Shown piece after piece: positions 52,933 through 63,243 of a stretch of 64,000 nt of DNA. Within the stretch, counting starts at the first letter, position 1; each line of letters starts with the position of its first letter. A model generated the notes under the pieces. The model saw only the letters and a program-made list of their open reading frames with translations, was not told where the DNA came from and ran no database searches. Made by a program: the position numbers and the translations under genes. Origin of the DNA: Cyanobacteria bacterium FACHB-471 (GTDB lineage Bacteria > Cyanobacteriota > Cyanobacteriia > Elainellales > Elainellaceae); NCBI GenBank assembly GCA_014695345.1, contig JACJOC010000077.1, positions 1 to 64,000 on the forward strand, given 5' to 3'.

Positions 52933-53345
52933 TGCAAGCCACCGAAAAGTCAAATCAAGTTGTGTATTGGGGAACGGGGCGACGCAAGTCATCTGTAGCG
53001 CGAGTTCGTTTGGTTCCAGGAAGTGGTCAAATTACAGTCAATGGTAAGCCTGGCGACCTGTATCTTCAGTTCAATCCTGCGTATCTTTCAGCAGCTAAAG
53101 CTCCGCTTGAAACGTTGGGCTTAGAGAACGAGTACGACATCCTAGTGAACGCGAGAGGCGGTGGCTTGACTGGACAGGCAGATTCTATTCGCCTCGGAGT
53201 TGCGCGTGCGTTGTGTGAGCTAGACCCAGAGAACCGTAAGCCGCTTAAGGTTGAAGGATATCTAACCCGTGATCCTCGTGCTAAAGAGCGGAAAAAATAT
53301 GGCTTGCACAAGGCTCGTAAGGCTCCTCAATACTCTAAGCGCTAA
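52932..53345 (+). CDS. rpsI: 30S ribosomal protein S9
   Basis: Its C-terminal tail reaches the P-site anticodon. Its 137 residues include [40 protein letters not shown] and the tail [17 protein letters not shown] with the terminal Arg. It is coupled to rplM by a one-base overlap. Confidence 0.98.
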   Translation: MQATEKSNQVVYWGTGRRKSSVARVRLVPGSGQITVNGKPGDLYLQFNPAYLSAAKAPLETLGLENEYDILVNARGGGLTGQADSIRLGVARALCELDPENRKPLKVEGYLTRDPRAKERKKYGLHKARKAPQYSKR

Positions 53346-53438
53346 AGTTTGGCTAGATGTCTGTAGTGTCATAGCGCTTAAGGCTAATGCAAAAAAGTTA
53401 GAATTGTACAAAGTAATCAATTAGGACAGAGAAAAGCT

Positions 53439-53690
53439 GTGGCTAAGGCTGATATTCATCCCCAGTGGTATCCAGAGGCAAAGGTTTATTGCAACGGTGA
53501 ATTCGTGATGACCGTTGGTTCTACTAAGCCAGAACTTCATGTAGATGTTTGGTCGGGCAATCATCCCTTCTACACCGGGACTCAGAAAATCATTGACACT
53601 GAGGGTCGAGTGGAGCGGTTCTTGCGGAAATACGGCATGATGGATACTCAACAATCTACTTCTGAGACACCCCAGGAAAAGGAAAAGTAG
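53439..53690 (+). CDS. rpmE: 50S ribosomal protein L31
   Basis: Bridge protein between the subunits. The 83-residue protein starts at GTG 53439 (MAKADIHPQWYPEAKVYCNG) and has HVDVWSGNHPFYTGTQKIID. Only one cysteine remains and there is no CXXC, so it is the zinc-free (C-) form. The C-terminus has a polar tail (TSETPQEKEK). Confidence 0.95.
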   Translation: MAKADIHPQWYPEAKVYCNGEFVMTVGSTKPELHVDVWSGNHPFYTGTQKIIDTEGRVERFLRKYGMMDTQQSTSETPQEKEK

Positions 53691-53779
53691 AGATGCTGGC
53701 TGTCATATTTAGCCTGGTTGTACTGTGTGCAACTGAGGTTGAATATGGAGAACTGTTCAAATCCCTATTACCTGGATAA

Positions 53780-54904
<1,125 letters not shown>

Positions 54905-54937
54905 ACTACTTGATCTTCGCTGTGTAGGAATTAAGCT

Positions 54938-56209
54938 GTGCCTCGTTTTTTGCACCTAGCTGACGTTCACTTGGGTTTTGATCGCTACGACAGCAAGGAA
55001 CGAACGCGAGATTTTTTCTACGCCTTTAACGATGCATTAGAGAAGTACGCAGTTGACGCAGATGTTGATTTTGTTGTCATCGCGGGGGATCTGTTCGAAC
55101 ACCGCAACATTCAACCTGCAACTTTAAACCAGGCTCAGACGTGCTTGCAAATGCTGAAGCAAGCTGGAATTCCGGTACTGGCAATCGAGGGTAATCATGA
55201 TAATCGTCCCTACGGCACTAAAACAAGCTGGCTGCGCTATTTAGCAGATTGGGAATTGTTGTTGTTGCTAGAACCAGGCGATATTTCGGCGGGAGAACCG
55301 TTTTATCAGCCTTGGGATTTGGAGAGTCGGCGGGGCGGCTATATTGACCTAGATTGCGGTGTGCGGGTGCTGGGATCTAACTGGTATGGTGCGGCTGCGC
55401 CTAAGTCGATTGAGCAAATTGCGGTTGCAATTGAGGCATTACCGTCTGGGGCGATGCATACGCTGATGCTGTTTCATCATGGTTTGGAGGGGCAGATCGC
55501 TCGTTATGCGGGAGCCTTGCGCTATGCAGATTTGTTGCCTTTGAAGCAGGCTGGTGTTGACTACTTGGCATTGGGGCATATTCACAAGAACTATGAAGTA
55601 GAAGGGTGGATTTTTAACCCCGGTTCGGTGGAGGCAAACAGCGTTGAGGAGTCTCGTTATGAGCGGGGTGTTTACCTGGTCGAGATGAATGGTTCTGGCG
55701 TTCAAGCCGAGCTAAAGCAGGATTATTATCAGCGTCCGATTGTGCGCTTGAGGTTTATGACCCGGGGTCAGGAAAGCCAGGAAGAGGTGGAGCAGGAAGC
55801 GATCGCCAAAGTTACAGAGGCTATCCAATCCAAACAGCTTGATCCGTCTCAGAAGCCGATTGTGGAACTGCGGATTGAAGGGCAGGTTGGGTTTGACCGA
55901 TTAGACCTGGATGTGCGAAAGCTCCAGCAACAGCTTCAACGGCTCAGCGGTGCGATTATTTTTCTGCTCAAGTATGAAGTGCAGGCTGTGGCTTATGCTT
56001 CCCCGCTTTCTGAAGAGGCTAGCCGGACACAGATTGAGCAGGAAGTCTTTATGGATTTGCTAGCGGCGAATAATCTTTATAAGAAGCGATCGCCAGAACT
56101 CACCCAAGGATTGATTAACCTGAAGGATCTACAGCTAGAAGGGCGATCGGAAGCAGAGTTATATGAATTTGTGCAGTCCTTACTAATACCTGAAGAGGAA
56201 CAAGCCTGA
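54938..56209 (+). CDS. SbcD/Mre11-like DNA repair exonuclease
   Basis: A calcineurin-like metallophosphoesterase of 423 residues. Metal-binding motifs: HLADVHLG, VIAGDLFEHRN, IEGNHDN, LFHHGLEG and LGHIHKN. A C-terminal capping domain follows (~270-423). It resembles the SbcD/Mre11 nuclease, which works with the SbcC/Rad50 ATPase on DNA ends and hairpins; no sbcC is in the window. The start is GTG 54938, 33 bases after prfA, so it may be co-transcribed with it. Confidence 0.88.
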   Translation: MPRFLHLADVHLGFDRYDSKERTRDFFYAFNDALEKYAVDADVDFVVIAGDLFEHRNIQPATLNQAQTCLQMLKQAGIPVLAIEGNHDNRPYGTKTSWLRYLADWELLLLLEPGDISAGEPFYQPWDLESRRGGYIDLDCGVRVLGSNWYGAAAPKSIEQIAVAIEALPSGAMHTLMLFHHGLEGQIARYAGALRYADLLPLKQAGVDYLALGHIHKNYEVEGWIFNPGSVEANSVEESRYERGVYLVEMNGSGVQAELKQDYYQRPIVRLRFMTRGQESQEEVEQEAIAKVTEAIQSKQLDPSQKPIVELRIEGQVGFDRLDLDVRKLQQQLQRLSGAIIFLLKYEVQAVAYASPLSEEASRTQIEQEVFMDLLAANNLYKKRSPELTQGLINLKDLQLEGRSEAELYEFVQSLLIPEEEQA

Positions 56210-56258
56210 CTTTGAACAAGCGAAGGGCTTGAGCTATGGCAATTCTCAGTGGTACGAA

Positions 56259-56289
56259 TACAGCAGTGGCATGGTACACCACTACTGTA
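56259..56289. terminator. Possible bidirectional terminator between convergent genes
   Basis: TACAGCAGTGG and CCACTACTGTA pair over 11 bases with one mismatch around a 9-base loop, midway between the convergent sbcD-like and phosphohexomutase genes. It lacks a U-tract on either side, so its strength is uncertain. Confidence 0.4.
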
Positions 56290-56317
56290 TGTCGTTCCCC
56301 CTTAAGCGTGCATTTTC

Positions 56318-57778
56318 CTAGACTGCCCAGTCTTTTGCCCAACCAAGAATCTGGTGGACTCGCTCCAAGGTGGCGGCTTCAGAGTAGAGACGCAGGACAG
56401 GCTCCGTACCGCTGAATCGAATCAATAGCCAGCTTTGGTCAGCAAGCTGGAATTTGTAACCATCAATTGCAAGACAGTCAGTTACCTCAGCACCCGCAAT
56501 TTCCTTAGGGGTTCGGGTTTTGAGTTGCTCTAGTAGGCGCGATCGCACCTCCATGCTGGCGAGAGGCAGGTCAATCCTGTCATAGGCAGCAGTGAAGCCT
56601 GTTTTTTCCTGAAGCTTTTGGTAGAGGTCGCTTAAATCCATTCCCGATTGGACAATTGCTTCTAGCACATATAGTGCGGAAAGCAGCGCATCTCGTTCGG
56701 GAATGTGATTGCCGTAGCCGATGCCACCGGACTCTTCACCGCCCAGCAATACAGGAGTTTCGAGCATTCGGTCAGCGATGTACTTGTAGCCAATGGGAGT
56801 TTCATGAACGGATAGGTTGTGCATCTTGGCAACCAGCGGAATCAGGTTGGAGCCGCTGATTGTTTTGACAATTTCTCCGGTGAAACCGCGTTGGGTCGCC
56901 AGGTGATCCATCAAAATTGGAATCAGAATTTGAGAACTGAGGAAATTTCCCTGTCCGTCTACAGCGGCGATGCGATCGCTGTCTCCGTCAAACACCAATC
57001 CTACGGTTAGACCACCCGGTATGTTTCGCTGATAGGAGCGAATCTGCTGAAACAGGTCAGACAAGTAACGCGGTAGAGGTTCTGGAGCGCCACCCCCAAA
57101 CAAAGGATCGCGGTTGCTGTTGAGTTCTTGAATGGGAACTCCTAGCAGTTGCCCCAACCCTCCTGCTGCTGCTCCATGCATGACATCGGCAAAGACAGTT
57201 AATTTGCCTCCAGCGATCGCCGCTTGCAGGGCTGGAATATCAACCTTGCTGCGAAGAACTTCACAGTAGCTCTGCCATGGGTTAAACGTTTGTAGTGTTC
57301 CAGTGGCGGTACTTGTAACCGTTTCACCTGCTTGCAGCATTGCTTCGATCTGCTTAGTGACTTCAGGTGGAACGGAGCCGCCAAAGCACCCTTTAACTTT
57401 TAACCCGGAGTAGCCACCTGGATTATGGCTTGCGGTAATGACGAGCGCACCCAATGCATCATGCTGCTTTGCTGCCCAACTGAAAGCCGGAGTTGGGGCG
57501 TAGCTTTCTGACAGCAGCACATCAAACCCTGCGGATTGAACTGCCTCAGCGGTTGCCTGAGCAAACTCTTCTGAGAGAAATCGGCGGTCGTACCCGACCA
57601 CAATGGTACGGGTGCCCACCTTGCTGCCGTATTCTTTTTCCAACGCTTTTGCGGCCAAAGGCGCAACGTGAACTAAGCGTTCGAAAGTAAAATCGGCTGC
57701 AATCAAGCCTCGCCAGCCATCTGTCCCAAATGCAATGGGTTTAGTGGCCAGAGAAGCGGGGGAAGGGTGAACTGCCAT
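56318..57778 (-). CDS. Phosphoglucomutase/phosphomannomutase family protein
   Basis: A 486-residue alpha-D-phosphohexomutase that interconverts hexose 1- and 6-phosphates through a phosphoserine. Motifs: N-terminal IAFGTDGWRGLIAADFTFER, active-site Ser in TASHNPGGYSG (~113), Mg loop DGDSDRIA (~265), sugar-binding GGEESGG (~353) and phosphate-binding RFSGTEPVLRLY at the end. All are intact. Glucose versus mannose preference cannot be told. It feeds sugar nucleotides or glycogen. Single gene. Confidence 0.93.
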   Translation of the reverse strand: MAVHPSPASLATKPIAFGTDGWRGLIAADFTFERLVHVAPLAAKALEKEYGSKVGTRTIVVGYDRRFLSEEFAQATAEAVQSAGFDVLLSESYAPTPAFSWAAKQHDALGALVITASHNPGGYSGLKVKGCFGGSVPPEVTKQIEAMLQAGETVTSTATGTLQTFNPWQSYCEVLRSKVDIPALQAAIAGGKLTVFADVMHGAAAGGLGQLLGVPIQELNSNRDPLFGGGAPEPLPRYLSDLFQQIRSYQRNIPGGLTVGLVFDGDSDRIAAVDGQGNFLSSQILIPILMDHLATQRGFTGEIVKTISGSNLIPLVAKMHNLSVHETPIGYKYIADRMLETPVLLGGEESGGIGYGNHIPERDALLSALYVLEAIVQSGMDLSDLYQKLQEKTGFTAAYDRIDLPLASMEVRSRLLEQLKTRTPKEIAGAEVTDCLAIDGYKFQLADQSWLLIRFSGTEPVLRLYSEAATLERVHQILGWAKDWAV

Positions 57779-57907
57779 ACACGTTCTGCCTCAAATGAAA
57801 ACTTTAACGCCGCTTCGAGTCTATCCGGGGAGTCACCGGCTCCGCCAGTTTAAAGGTGACTGAACTTTCTCAAATTGAGCAATGCTGGTTTAGTAATGTT
57901 GGCTCTT

Positions 57908-59626
57908 TTAGAGGGTTTTGACGCGATCGCGCCCCTGGCGTTTGGCATGATCAAGTGCCCGATTAGCCCGCTGCAAAACATCCCAAGCGTTGCGATCGTG
58001 GGCTGAATTTTGCTGAGCGATGCCAAAGCTAGCCGTGATGCTGATTTCACCTGCGCTTGTTTTCATCGGAGCCGCCCGAATTGCCTGCCGTAATCGTTCT
58101 GCAACATCGACTGCTTCTGTTAACGTCGTTTCGGCTAATAGCACCACAAATTCTTCGCCGTCATAGCGATAGATAGCTGTTTCTTTCCGCAACTGGCGCT
58201 GGAGCCGTTGAGCTAGATGTTGCAGCACTTCATCCCCAACTGAGTGCCCGTAGGTGTCATTGACCAATTTGAAGTAGTCGATGTCGAGGATAATGACACA
58301 GAAATTTTCTTGTACAGCCCAAACTGCTTTGGTACTAAATTGCTCTAGCTCTCGTTCTAAAGAACGGCGATTCATCAACTGGGTGAGATCATCACGAACG
58401 ATTTCTAGCTGAACTGAATTGTTTTGCATTCGCAGCGCTTCTTGTTTGTGCCAGAGGCTCTGGTAGTGCTGGGCATTGGTGAGGGCGATCGCTGCCTGAT
58501 CTGTCACTTGGCGAATCGTTTGCAATTCATCTAGCTGATAAACCCTGTCAGATTGATAAGACAATAGCGAAACTGCCCCAAAAAATTCTGCTTGGATAAA
58601 CAACGGTACAATCAGCGCTGAAACTGCCCCAATTGTGTGCAGCCAATCCTGCAAGGGGTCAGGATTAACTCCGTCTTGCTCTACTTCCAGGTAAGAAACC
58701 CCATCTTGAATAAATATGTCAACGACGCTTTGCCAGCGGGCGAGATCCACCTGTCGCTCCAGTGGCGGCAACTGTTGGTCTGGGTGTTCCCAGGCTGCCA
58801 AAATGCTCGGCGGGGTGCTGCGTAGATCGATCAGGATACAGCGATCGCAGTTTAACCCTTGCCCTAACTCTGCAACAATTCGCCCAACGATTTCATCAGG
58901 ATTAAGATTGGAGTTCAGCAACCGGACGATGCGTCCTACTAAAGATGCCTGCCGTCGGGCTTGTTCTAAGCGTTGTTGCCAATATAGAGCGCTGTAAGCT
59001 AAGCCTAACTGGCTACAGATAACTTCTAAGGACTCAACTTCTGCTAAAGACCAACCTTGAGGGGATGCAGGGGCCGCAGGGTCAGTTTTGCTTATTGCTT
59101 CAGTCGCTTGGGAAGGCAACGGTCGATTGAGCAAGAGTACAAGCTGGAGTGAACGAACCGAGTCTGCACTGGTGGCGACCGCCCCAACGCTAAAACTGCC
59201 GGTAAAGTCAGCACTTAAACGCCCGTTGTGGGTGGCAGGTACAATCAGTTCGCCTGTTTCTAGTTGGGTTACTTGAGGAAGTCGCTGTTGTGTGACCAGC
59301 CACTCCGGTAGAGTCTCTGGATAAATTTGCCAAACCGCCGGAAATGAATCGTTTGAGGATAAATCGTCTTTGAGAACTAGCTCTGTTGGAGACAAAGACT
59401 GTTGAACGGCACGTCCTGTAACGAAGTGTCGTGCTCCCGAGGTTGCGTAAACTTGAAATGAATCTGGATTTTCTGTCTCTAACCCTGCCCACAGCAAACA
59501 ATCTGTTTGGTAGAACGCAGCAAGAGTTCTGACAGCTTGTGTTAACAGCAGATCGATTGACTCTAGATAAGCGACTGCTGTTTTAATTGAGGGGTAAATT
59601 TGCTTCCAGGTTGATTGAGTGGACAT
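57908..59626 (-). CDS. GAF-domain diguanylate cyclase-like protein
   Basis: A 572-residue cytosolic signalling protein with a GAF-like N-terminal region, a GAF domain (~200-375) and a GGDEF domain (~405-570). In the GGDEF domain the active loop reads RYDGEEF (Asp489 in the first Gly position of the usual GGEEF); ILDIDYFKLVNDTYGHSVGD supplies the metal Asp. No RXXD inhibitory site precedes the loop. It is probably a c-di-GMP synthase, but the loop substitution leaves activity open. It is divergent from a GAF histidine kinase across ~600 bases. Confidence 0.85.
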   Translation of the reverse strand: MSTQSTWKQIYPSIKTAVAYLESIDLLLTQAVRTLAAFYQTDCLLWAGLETENPDSFQVYATSGARHFVTGRAVQQSLSPTELVLKDDLSSNDSFPAVWQIYPETLPEWLVTQQRLPQVTQLETGELIVPATHNGRLSADFTGSFSVGAVATSADSVRSLQLVLLLNRPLPSQATEAISKTDPAAPASPQGWSLAEVESLEVICSQLGLAYSALYWQQRLEQARRQASLVGRIVRLLNSNLNPDEIVGRIVAELGQGLNCDRCILIDLRSTPPSILAAWEHPDQQLPPLERQVDLARWQSVVDIFIQDGVSYLEVEQDGVNPDPLQDWLHTIGAVSALIVPLFIQAEFFGAVSLLSYQSDRVYQLDELQTIRQVTDQAAIALTNAQHYQSLWHKQEALRMQNNSVQLEIVRDDLTQLMNRRSLERELEQFSTKAVWAVQENFCVIILDIDYFKLVNDTYGHSVGDEVLQHLAQRLQRQLRKETAIYRYDGEEFVVLLAETTLTEAVDVAERLRQAIRAAPMKTSAGEISITASFGIAQQNSAHDRNAWDVLQRANRALDHAKRQGRDRVKTL

Positions 59627-60305
59627 ATTCTGAAGTACTTTGGATTCATTTTGACACTAGTAGCACCCCCTTGCATTTGATGCGACAGCAACCTGCTAAA
59701 TGGAGCCAATAAGATTGCAGGCTCAAGCAAAGAATTGGAGAAAGTTAGCCCCGACAGCGATCGCTCAGAACCGTCCGCTAAGAGTTTCTGGTGAGTCACC
59801 TTGTTGGAACACAAATATTCACGTTTCTATCTAACGGTGGATTTCTAATAGTGTTTGCAGTAGCTATACTACGCATCAATTCATAATTGAAATAGACAAA
59901 AGTTGAAATAGAAGCAATCAGTCTAACTCAAATAGGGTTTTCTAGTCTGAGCGTGGCTTTTTTTAATTATCGGAGTGTGGCGAGTGGATCAAAAGTCGCA
60001 AAAAGCGCACTTGGCAGTGCTGGAAACCTGAAAGTTGTTGGGTTAGTCAAGAGGTCTTAAGCCTAACTTTTCGATTAGACTTAAGACGGTTGAGTTCCCT
60101 GCTGGTGTTGCCTGACATTTAGGCTAGCGGTGACAGAGAGTTTAAGCCAAAATGCTGACGAGTGTTCGCTGTGCTTATGCTCTAATCAGAGTTTACTCGT
60201 AGATTTACTTCAAGATGCGATCGCTTAACTAGGGTGCATTGGTTGAGATTTCCACTGATTCTGCAATGGAGTGATTCCAGGGCAGGGTTACCTATTAGCA
60301 AGTTT
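59627..60305. other. Divergent intergenic region with 13-bp inverted repeat
   Basis: The gap between the divergent GGDEF and histidine-kinase genes. It contains a 34-base inverted repeat at 60054-60087 (arms GTCTTAAGCCTAA and TTAGACTTAAGAC, one mismatch). No U-tract follows, so it is more like an operator or leader hairpin than a terminator. No gene was found. A GTG at 60234 could extend the kinase upstream. Confidence 0.5.
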
Positions 60306-62336
60306 ATGTCTCCTGAAACACCCTGGTTTTTGAGTCAGCTATTCGTGACTGAGCCTATTCAACCTTCTGACCTGAGTGCAGAAAGTCAGAGCTTACGTCT
60401 ACAGCAAATCGTCGATGGCGAACAGGTTGTTGCACTACAGTTGCAACGGCAGGTTCAACTGTCTAATTTGGTAAGCCAAATCAACAACGAGATTCGTAGC
60501 ACTTTGGATTTAGATGAGGTGCTTAACTCCGCTTGTCGAATCTTGTGTCAAGTGCTTAACTGTAGCCGAGCTGACATTCTAATTACAGAACCGGGTGAAC
60601 AAAAAACGTTGATCTGTCAGGGCGAGTACTGTCGGGGAGACTATCCTACTCAAATCGGTGATCGCGTTCCAATTGAGGGAAATTCTTACTTACGGCTGCT
60701 AATGCAGCAGCCAAGAGCGCTGGGCTTGAGACGCTATTCAGAATTTCCTGGCTTAAGTAAGCAAGCGTGCCAGCTCGCAGAATCGCTAGAAATCCGCTCA
60801 ACGCTCGCTACAGCAATGTGGTATCGAGGGCAAGTCAACGGCATTATTGGGCTACACCAGTGCGATCGCGAGCGAGAATGGCTGGACTGGGAGCAACAGC
60901 TTTTAGAGGAAGTCGGCAACCAGGTGGCGATCGCCATCAACCAGTCCAAAATCTACAGTGAGACTCGTCGCCAGGTAGAGCGAGAAGGCTTGCTGCGCCT
61001 TGTGACGAACCAAATTCGTAGCACGCTTGATCTAGATACAATCTTGCAAACGGTGGTTCGAGAAGTGCGGCAGTTGCTCGACACTGACCGAGTTGTAATC
61101 TATCAGTTTTTTCAAGACTGGCAAGGCTCGGTTGTGGTGGAAGACGTTGCTGAGCCTTGGGTATCGGTGCTGGGAGAAATGGGGCAAGACAATTGCTTTT
61201 CTAGCAAATATGCCAATCTGTACCAGGGAGGACGGATTCGAGCAATTAACAACATTCTGCAAGCAGGGTTGGATGACTGCCACATCAACTTTTTGAGACG
61301 TTTACAGGTTCAGGCTAATTTAATTGTGCCGATCCTCATTGGGACGAAGCTTTGGGGCTTGTTGATTGCCCACGAGTGTTCCGGACCAAGGGTTTGGCAA
61401 AACTGGGAAATGGATCTGCTACAGCAGCTTGGAAACCAGGTGGCGATCGCCATTCACCAAGCAGAATTGCATGCTCAGGTACAGGAATCAGCCATTCAGG
61501 CTCAAGCACAAGCGCGTCAGCTAGAGCAAGTGCTATACGATTTACGGGCAACGCAGGCGCAGTTAATTCAGACAGAGAAATTGTCTAGTCTGGGGCAGAT
61601 GGTTGCTGGTATTGCTCATGAATTGAACAATGCCACTACTTTTGTTTATGCTAATCTGCCTTACGCTCAAACTTATGCAGAGTCAATGATAGAAGCACTT
61701 TCTCTGTATAAAACGACGTTTCCAGACCCACCGGATGCGATCGCCCAGTTCAACTCCCAATCTGAGCTAGAGTTTGTCCGAGAAGATTTTCCGAATTTGC
61801 TTCAGTCTATGAAGATAGGAGCCGATCGACTCAAAGAATTAGTGCTAACCCTACGAAATTTTGCTCGACTGGACGAAGCAGACCGAAAGCCCGTCGACCT
61901 ACACGAGGGGATTGAAAGTAGTCTTGTCATTCTGCAACATCGTCTCCGAACAGGAGTCAGGATAGACAAACACTATGGTGCGTTGCCAAAAGTAGAATGT
62001 CGCGCTGGACAAATCAATCAGGTATTTCTAAATTTGTTGAATAATGCTCTGGATGCAGCAGGCAGTAGGGGCGAAATCACAGTCCATACTTGGCACGATT
62101 CCAACTCTGTGACGGTCTCGATTCGGGACAATGGAGCGGGAGTTCCTGTGGATATTCAAGCTAGAATCTTTGATCCTTTCTTTACAACCAAAGCAGTAGG
62201 ACAAGGTACAGGTTTGGGATTGTCGATTGCTCACCGCATTGTAGTTGAAGGGCATGGCGGTCAGCTTCGCTGTATCAGTCAGCCTGGACAAGGTGCAGAG
62301 TTTCAGGTTGAATTGCCGTTGACAGGTCAGTCATGA
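60306..62336 (+). CDS. GAF-domain sensor histidine kinase
   Basis: A 676-residue cytosolic kinase with two GAF domains (~35-190 and ~215-385; phytochrome-like in sequence, but the usual bilin Cys is not evident), a coiled coil, and a HisKA-type domain with phospho-His438 in GIAHELNNATTFVYANLPYA. The HATPase domain has VFLNLLNNALDAA (N box), RDNGAGVP, FDPFFTTKAVGQ and GTGLGLSIAH. ATG 60306 is preferred; GTG 60234 would add 24 residues. No response regulator is adjacent, so it is an orphan kinase. Its ligand is unknown. Confidence 0.9.
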   Translation: MSPETPWFLSQLFVTEPIQPSDLSAESQSLRLQQIVDGEQVVALQLQRQVQLSNLVSQINNEIRSTLDLDEVLNSACRILCQVLNCSRADILITEPGEQKTLICQGEYCRGDYPTQIGDRVPIEGNSYLRLLMQQPRALGLRRYSEFPGLSKQACQLAESLEIRSTLATAMWYRGQVNGIIGLHQCDREREWLDWEQQLLEEVGNQVAIAINQSKIYSETRRQVEREGLLRLVTNQIRSTLDLDTILQTVVREVRQLLDTDRVVIYQFFQDWQGSVVVEDVAEPWVSVLGEMGQDNCFSSKYANLYQGGRIRAINNILQAGLDDCHINFLRRLQVQANLIVPILIGTKLWGLLIAHECSGPRVWQNWEMDLLQQLGNQVAIAIHQAELHAQVQESAIQAQAQARQLEQVLYDLRATQAQLIQTEKLSSLGQMVAGIAHELNNATTFVYANLPYAQTYAESMIEALSLYKTTFPDPPDAIAQFNSQSELEFVREDFPNLLQSMKIGADRLKELVLTLRNFARLDEADRKPVDLHEGIESSLVILQHRLRTGVRIDKHYGALPKVECRAGQINQVFLNLLNNALDAAGSRGEITVHTWHDSNSVTVSIRDNGAGVPVDIQARIFDPFFTTKAVGQGTGLGLSIAHRIVVEGHGGQLRCISQPGQGAEFQVELPLTGQS

Positions 62337-62512
62337 TTTCGTGACAACATCCTAATAACGAACTGGTACTCTCTTAGGACATCTGTTTTTCGGGTATCTG
62401 TTCAATATTTGTTTGGATATTAAAATTGTTTCGGTATCTATCTAAGATTCAACGATTGAGTTAACTACTCAAAGACTAATGCACCCTGAATTTGAAACTG
62501 AACTTAGAAAAG

Positions 62513-62893
62513 TTACGCCAGGAGTAGTTTGGAGCGCCAAAGTTCAGCCCGGCAGATGGTTGGGCAGTAGCGCTTGATCAACTCCTTTTGCTCATGGTTG
62601 GGGCGTTTTTTGGCAGCGTCATAGCGGGCGATCGCCTCAGCAATATCGTGAGCTTCATTAATGGGTACGCCCAACTCGATCAGCTTGCGCCAGTAGACCG
62701 GCACAATTTCTCGCACAATCAGATTGATTGCGATTCTTTTGGCATCATCAAGTGATACACCCAATATCATCAGCTTGCGCCAATCAAAGGGCAGTAGCTT
62801 TTTAACGTCAATTGACTCAACACCCTCATCAATGGGTTCAACAGTCTCGACGAGTTCTTCTTCTACATAGGGTCGATCCAGCACGTTCGTCAT
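62513..62893 (-). CDS. Small helical-repeat protein of unknown function
   Basis: A 126-residue cytosolic protein with a 30-residue internal duplication: DWRKLMILGVSLDDAKRIA (from residue 37) and YWRKLIELGVPINEAHDIA (from residue 67). The N-terminus is acidic (EEELVETVEPIDEG) and the C-terminus basic with two cysteines (RYCPTICRAE). The repeats look like alpha-helical pairs that could bind a partner protein. ATG 62893 with AAAGGA upstream is chosen over 62989. No family is recognised. The gene is isolated between the kinase and porin genes. Confidence 0.65.
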   Translation of the reverse strand: MTNVLDRPYVEEELVETVEPIDEGVESIDVKKLLPFDWRKLMILGVSLDDAKRIAINLIVREIVPVYWRKLIELGVPINEAHDIAEAIARYDAAKKRPNHEQKELIKRYCPTICRAELWRSKLLLA

Positions 62894-63178
62894 GGGGGCA
62901 TCCTTTGGTAAGTGGTAAAGCACTCCGTCGTTATTTCTCTCATACAGATAAGAATCGCAACTTTCCGTGGTGAGCCTGGTGATTCTCAACTCACAAAAAT
63001 GTGAGAATTGTGAGCTAAATGAGTGATCTTTATCACGTCTCAGCTAATTGGCTCAACGCTGGTAGGCAACCGCAGTGCGCCCTTACAGAAATTGATGTGT
63101 CACGAAACTCGTTTAAATCGGTATCAGCTTAAATCGGTATCAGGAAGGAGCGATCGCACTTTTGAACGAGCCAAACAA

Positions 63179-63219
63179 AGCGCCATTTCAGCCGTAAAAA
63201 GTGTGGCTAAAATGGCGCT
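63179..63219 (-). terminator. Terminator of the porin gene
   Basis: AGCGCCATTTCAGCC and GGCTAAAATGGCGCT pair with one mismatch around an 11-base loop, 25 bases after the porin stop. On the minus strand TTGTTT follows. It is a good match to an intrinsic terminator. Confidence 0.7.
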
Positions 63220-63243
63220 ATCAAACTCACGTTATTAGCGTGA

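Noticed and set aside
57831-57861. Inverted repeat AGTCACC/GGTGACT as a terminator for the GGDEF gene
   Set aside because: The arms are only 7 bp with a 17-base loop and no U-tract, so there is not enough to call it.
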